NCBI RefSeq assembly: GCF_002240225.1
Contig: NZ_CP022584.1
Location: 1,302,001-1,366,000, forward strand
DNA from: Paenibacillus physcomitrellae
GTDB taxonomy: Bacteria > Bacillota > Bacilli > Paenibacillales > Paenibacillaceae
Length of the DNA: 64,000 nt
Reading direction: 5' to 3'
Shown here in pieces: positions 63,510 to 64,000 of this stretch (its first letter is position 1; each line of letters opens with the position of its first letter). The notes under the pieces are model-generated. The model was not told where the DNA came from. It searched no databases and was given only the letters and a program-made list of their open reading frames with translations. The translations under genes and the position numbers were made by a program.

Positions 63510-64000
63510 TCAGACCTCTAAATGAGTCCGTGCAGATAACAGCTCCTCGATTTCAGATGTAGTCCGGCAAGTAAAGCAGCTGCGGCCAATGTCCGCTTCC
63601 TCTTTAGCCGAAATATTCAAAATCGAATGCTTGACGCGGAGCAGAGCCTGCGGGGACATACTCAGATGGCTGACTCCGAGATAAGACCAGATCGGGAGCG
63701 CCCGTTCATCCCCCGCCATCTCACCGCAGACGCTAACCTGAATATGATGCGCGCGAGCAGCATCCACGGTCATTTTTAGCATGCGCAGCACAGCCGGATG
63801 AAAAGGCCGGTAAAGATGGGCGATTTTCTCGTTCATCCGGTCCACCGCCAGCACGTATTGCACCAGATCATTGGTGCCGATGCTGAAGAAGTCGCATTCG
63901 GCGGCCAGCAGTTCGGCAGAAGCCGCTGCTGCAGGCACCTCGATCATGATCCCTACGGGAATCTCTTTGTCGTACGAAATCCCCCGGCGGTCCAAATCGG
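63510..64000 (-). CDS. ptsI: PEP-protein phosphotransferase (PTS enzyme I), C-terminal part only
   Basis: The last 163 residues of the PEP-binding TIM barrel; the rest lies beyond the window. 'GIMIEVPAAAASAELLAAECDFFSIGTNDLVQYVLAVDR' has the GTNDLxQY motif, and 'VSVCGEMAGDERA' holds the active-site Cys. 'FHPAVLRML' is also typical. Phosphorylates HPr at His15; the HPr-like protein at 46.5 kb cannot accept it. The final 30 residues (...GRSCFTCRTTSEIEELL...) follow the normal family end. Could be a paralogue such as ptsP. Confidence 0.85.
   Translation of the reverse strand, partial: DLDRRGISYDKEIPVGIMIEVPAAAASAELLAAECDFFSIGTNDLVQYVLAVDRMNEKIAHLYRPFHPAVLRMLKMTVDAARAHHIQVSVCGEMAGDERALPIWSYLGVSHLSMSPQALLRVKHSILNISAKEEADIGRSCFTCRTTSEIEELLSARTHLEV

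Overview
The window reads as a piece of chromosome from an endospore-forming, moderately GC-rich Firmicute, most likely Paenibacillus or a close relative. Evidence: a Bacillus-type housekeeping gene order, sporulation genes (spoVM, spoVIF, two YjcZ-like peptides), strong AGGAGG-type ribosome binding sites, a T-box leader, CcpA/AcuA/YtxJ/RemA/YlbF/YlaN orthologues, and an XPB helicase with its partner. I see no rRNA, tRNA, insertion sequence, prophage or CRISPR array. Nearly all of it looks like resident core chromosome.

Layout. 1-2.9 kb: an SOS-controlled Y-family polymerase (cut by the window edge), two tandem 39-residue YjcZ-like membrane peptides, a stand-alone methionine aminopeptidase and spoVIF. 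3.1-29.7 kb: a long minus-strand block matching the Bacillus yloA-recG region: yloB-type Ca-ATPase, dapF, yitJ, yicC, remA, gmk, rpoZ, coaBC, priA, def, fmt, rsmB, rlmN, prpC, prkC, rsgA, rpe, spoVM (26 codons), then rpmB on the plus strand, then fakA, a degV/fakB gene and recG. rqcH (yloA) is divergent at 29.9 kb. The yloU (Asp23) gene usually found between rpmB and yloV is not there; an Asp23 gene lies at 44.3 kb beside ftsW instead.

31.8-42.5 kb is more lineage-specific: a tight three-gene unit (LysR regulator, PHP phosphoesterase, LOV-GGDEF-EAL protein that looks like a blue-light-responsive c-di-GMP phosphodiesterase), an unknown 145-residue protein, ylbF-ylbG, an XPB/Ssl2 helicase with its helicase-associated partner, and an M20 amidohydrolase. 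42.6-49 kb: a 48-codon ORF translationally coupled to ftsW, the Asp23 gene, a Ca2+/H+ antiporter, ylaN, a Crh-like HPr paralogue without the catalytic histidine, an M29 aminopeptidase and a lipoprotein. 49.2-57.3 kb: a GAF-GAF-GGDEF diguanylate cyclase, rpsD with a leader, tyrS under a T-box, and a class A penicillin-binding protein. 57.4-64 kb: acsA and acuA diverging around a CcpA cre site, mtnN, ccpA, ytxJ, a zinc-finger protein and the 3' end of ptsI.

How the genes connect. Translation and its quality control dominate: def, fmt, map, rsmB, rlmN, rsgA, rpmB, rpsD, tyrS and rqcH. PrpC/PrkC, the PBP and FtsW concern cell-wall growth. ptsI, a Ser46-type HPr paralogue, ccpA, the cre site and the acsA/acuA pair form a carbon-control set. 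Two c-di-GMP proteins of opposite predicted activity lie 16 kb apart. The points most worth a second look are the LOV-EAL protein, the XPB/partner pair, the truncated Crh-like protein, the repeat-bearing N-terminal extension of RsmB, and the small ORFs (spoVM, the YjcZ-like pair, the ftsW leader ORF) that simple ORF calling misses.
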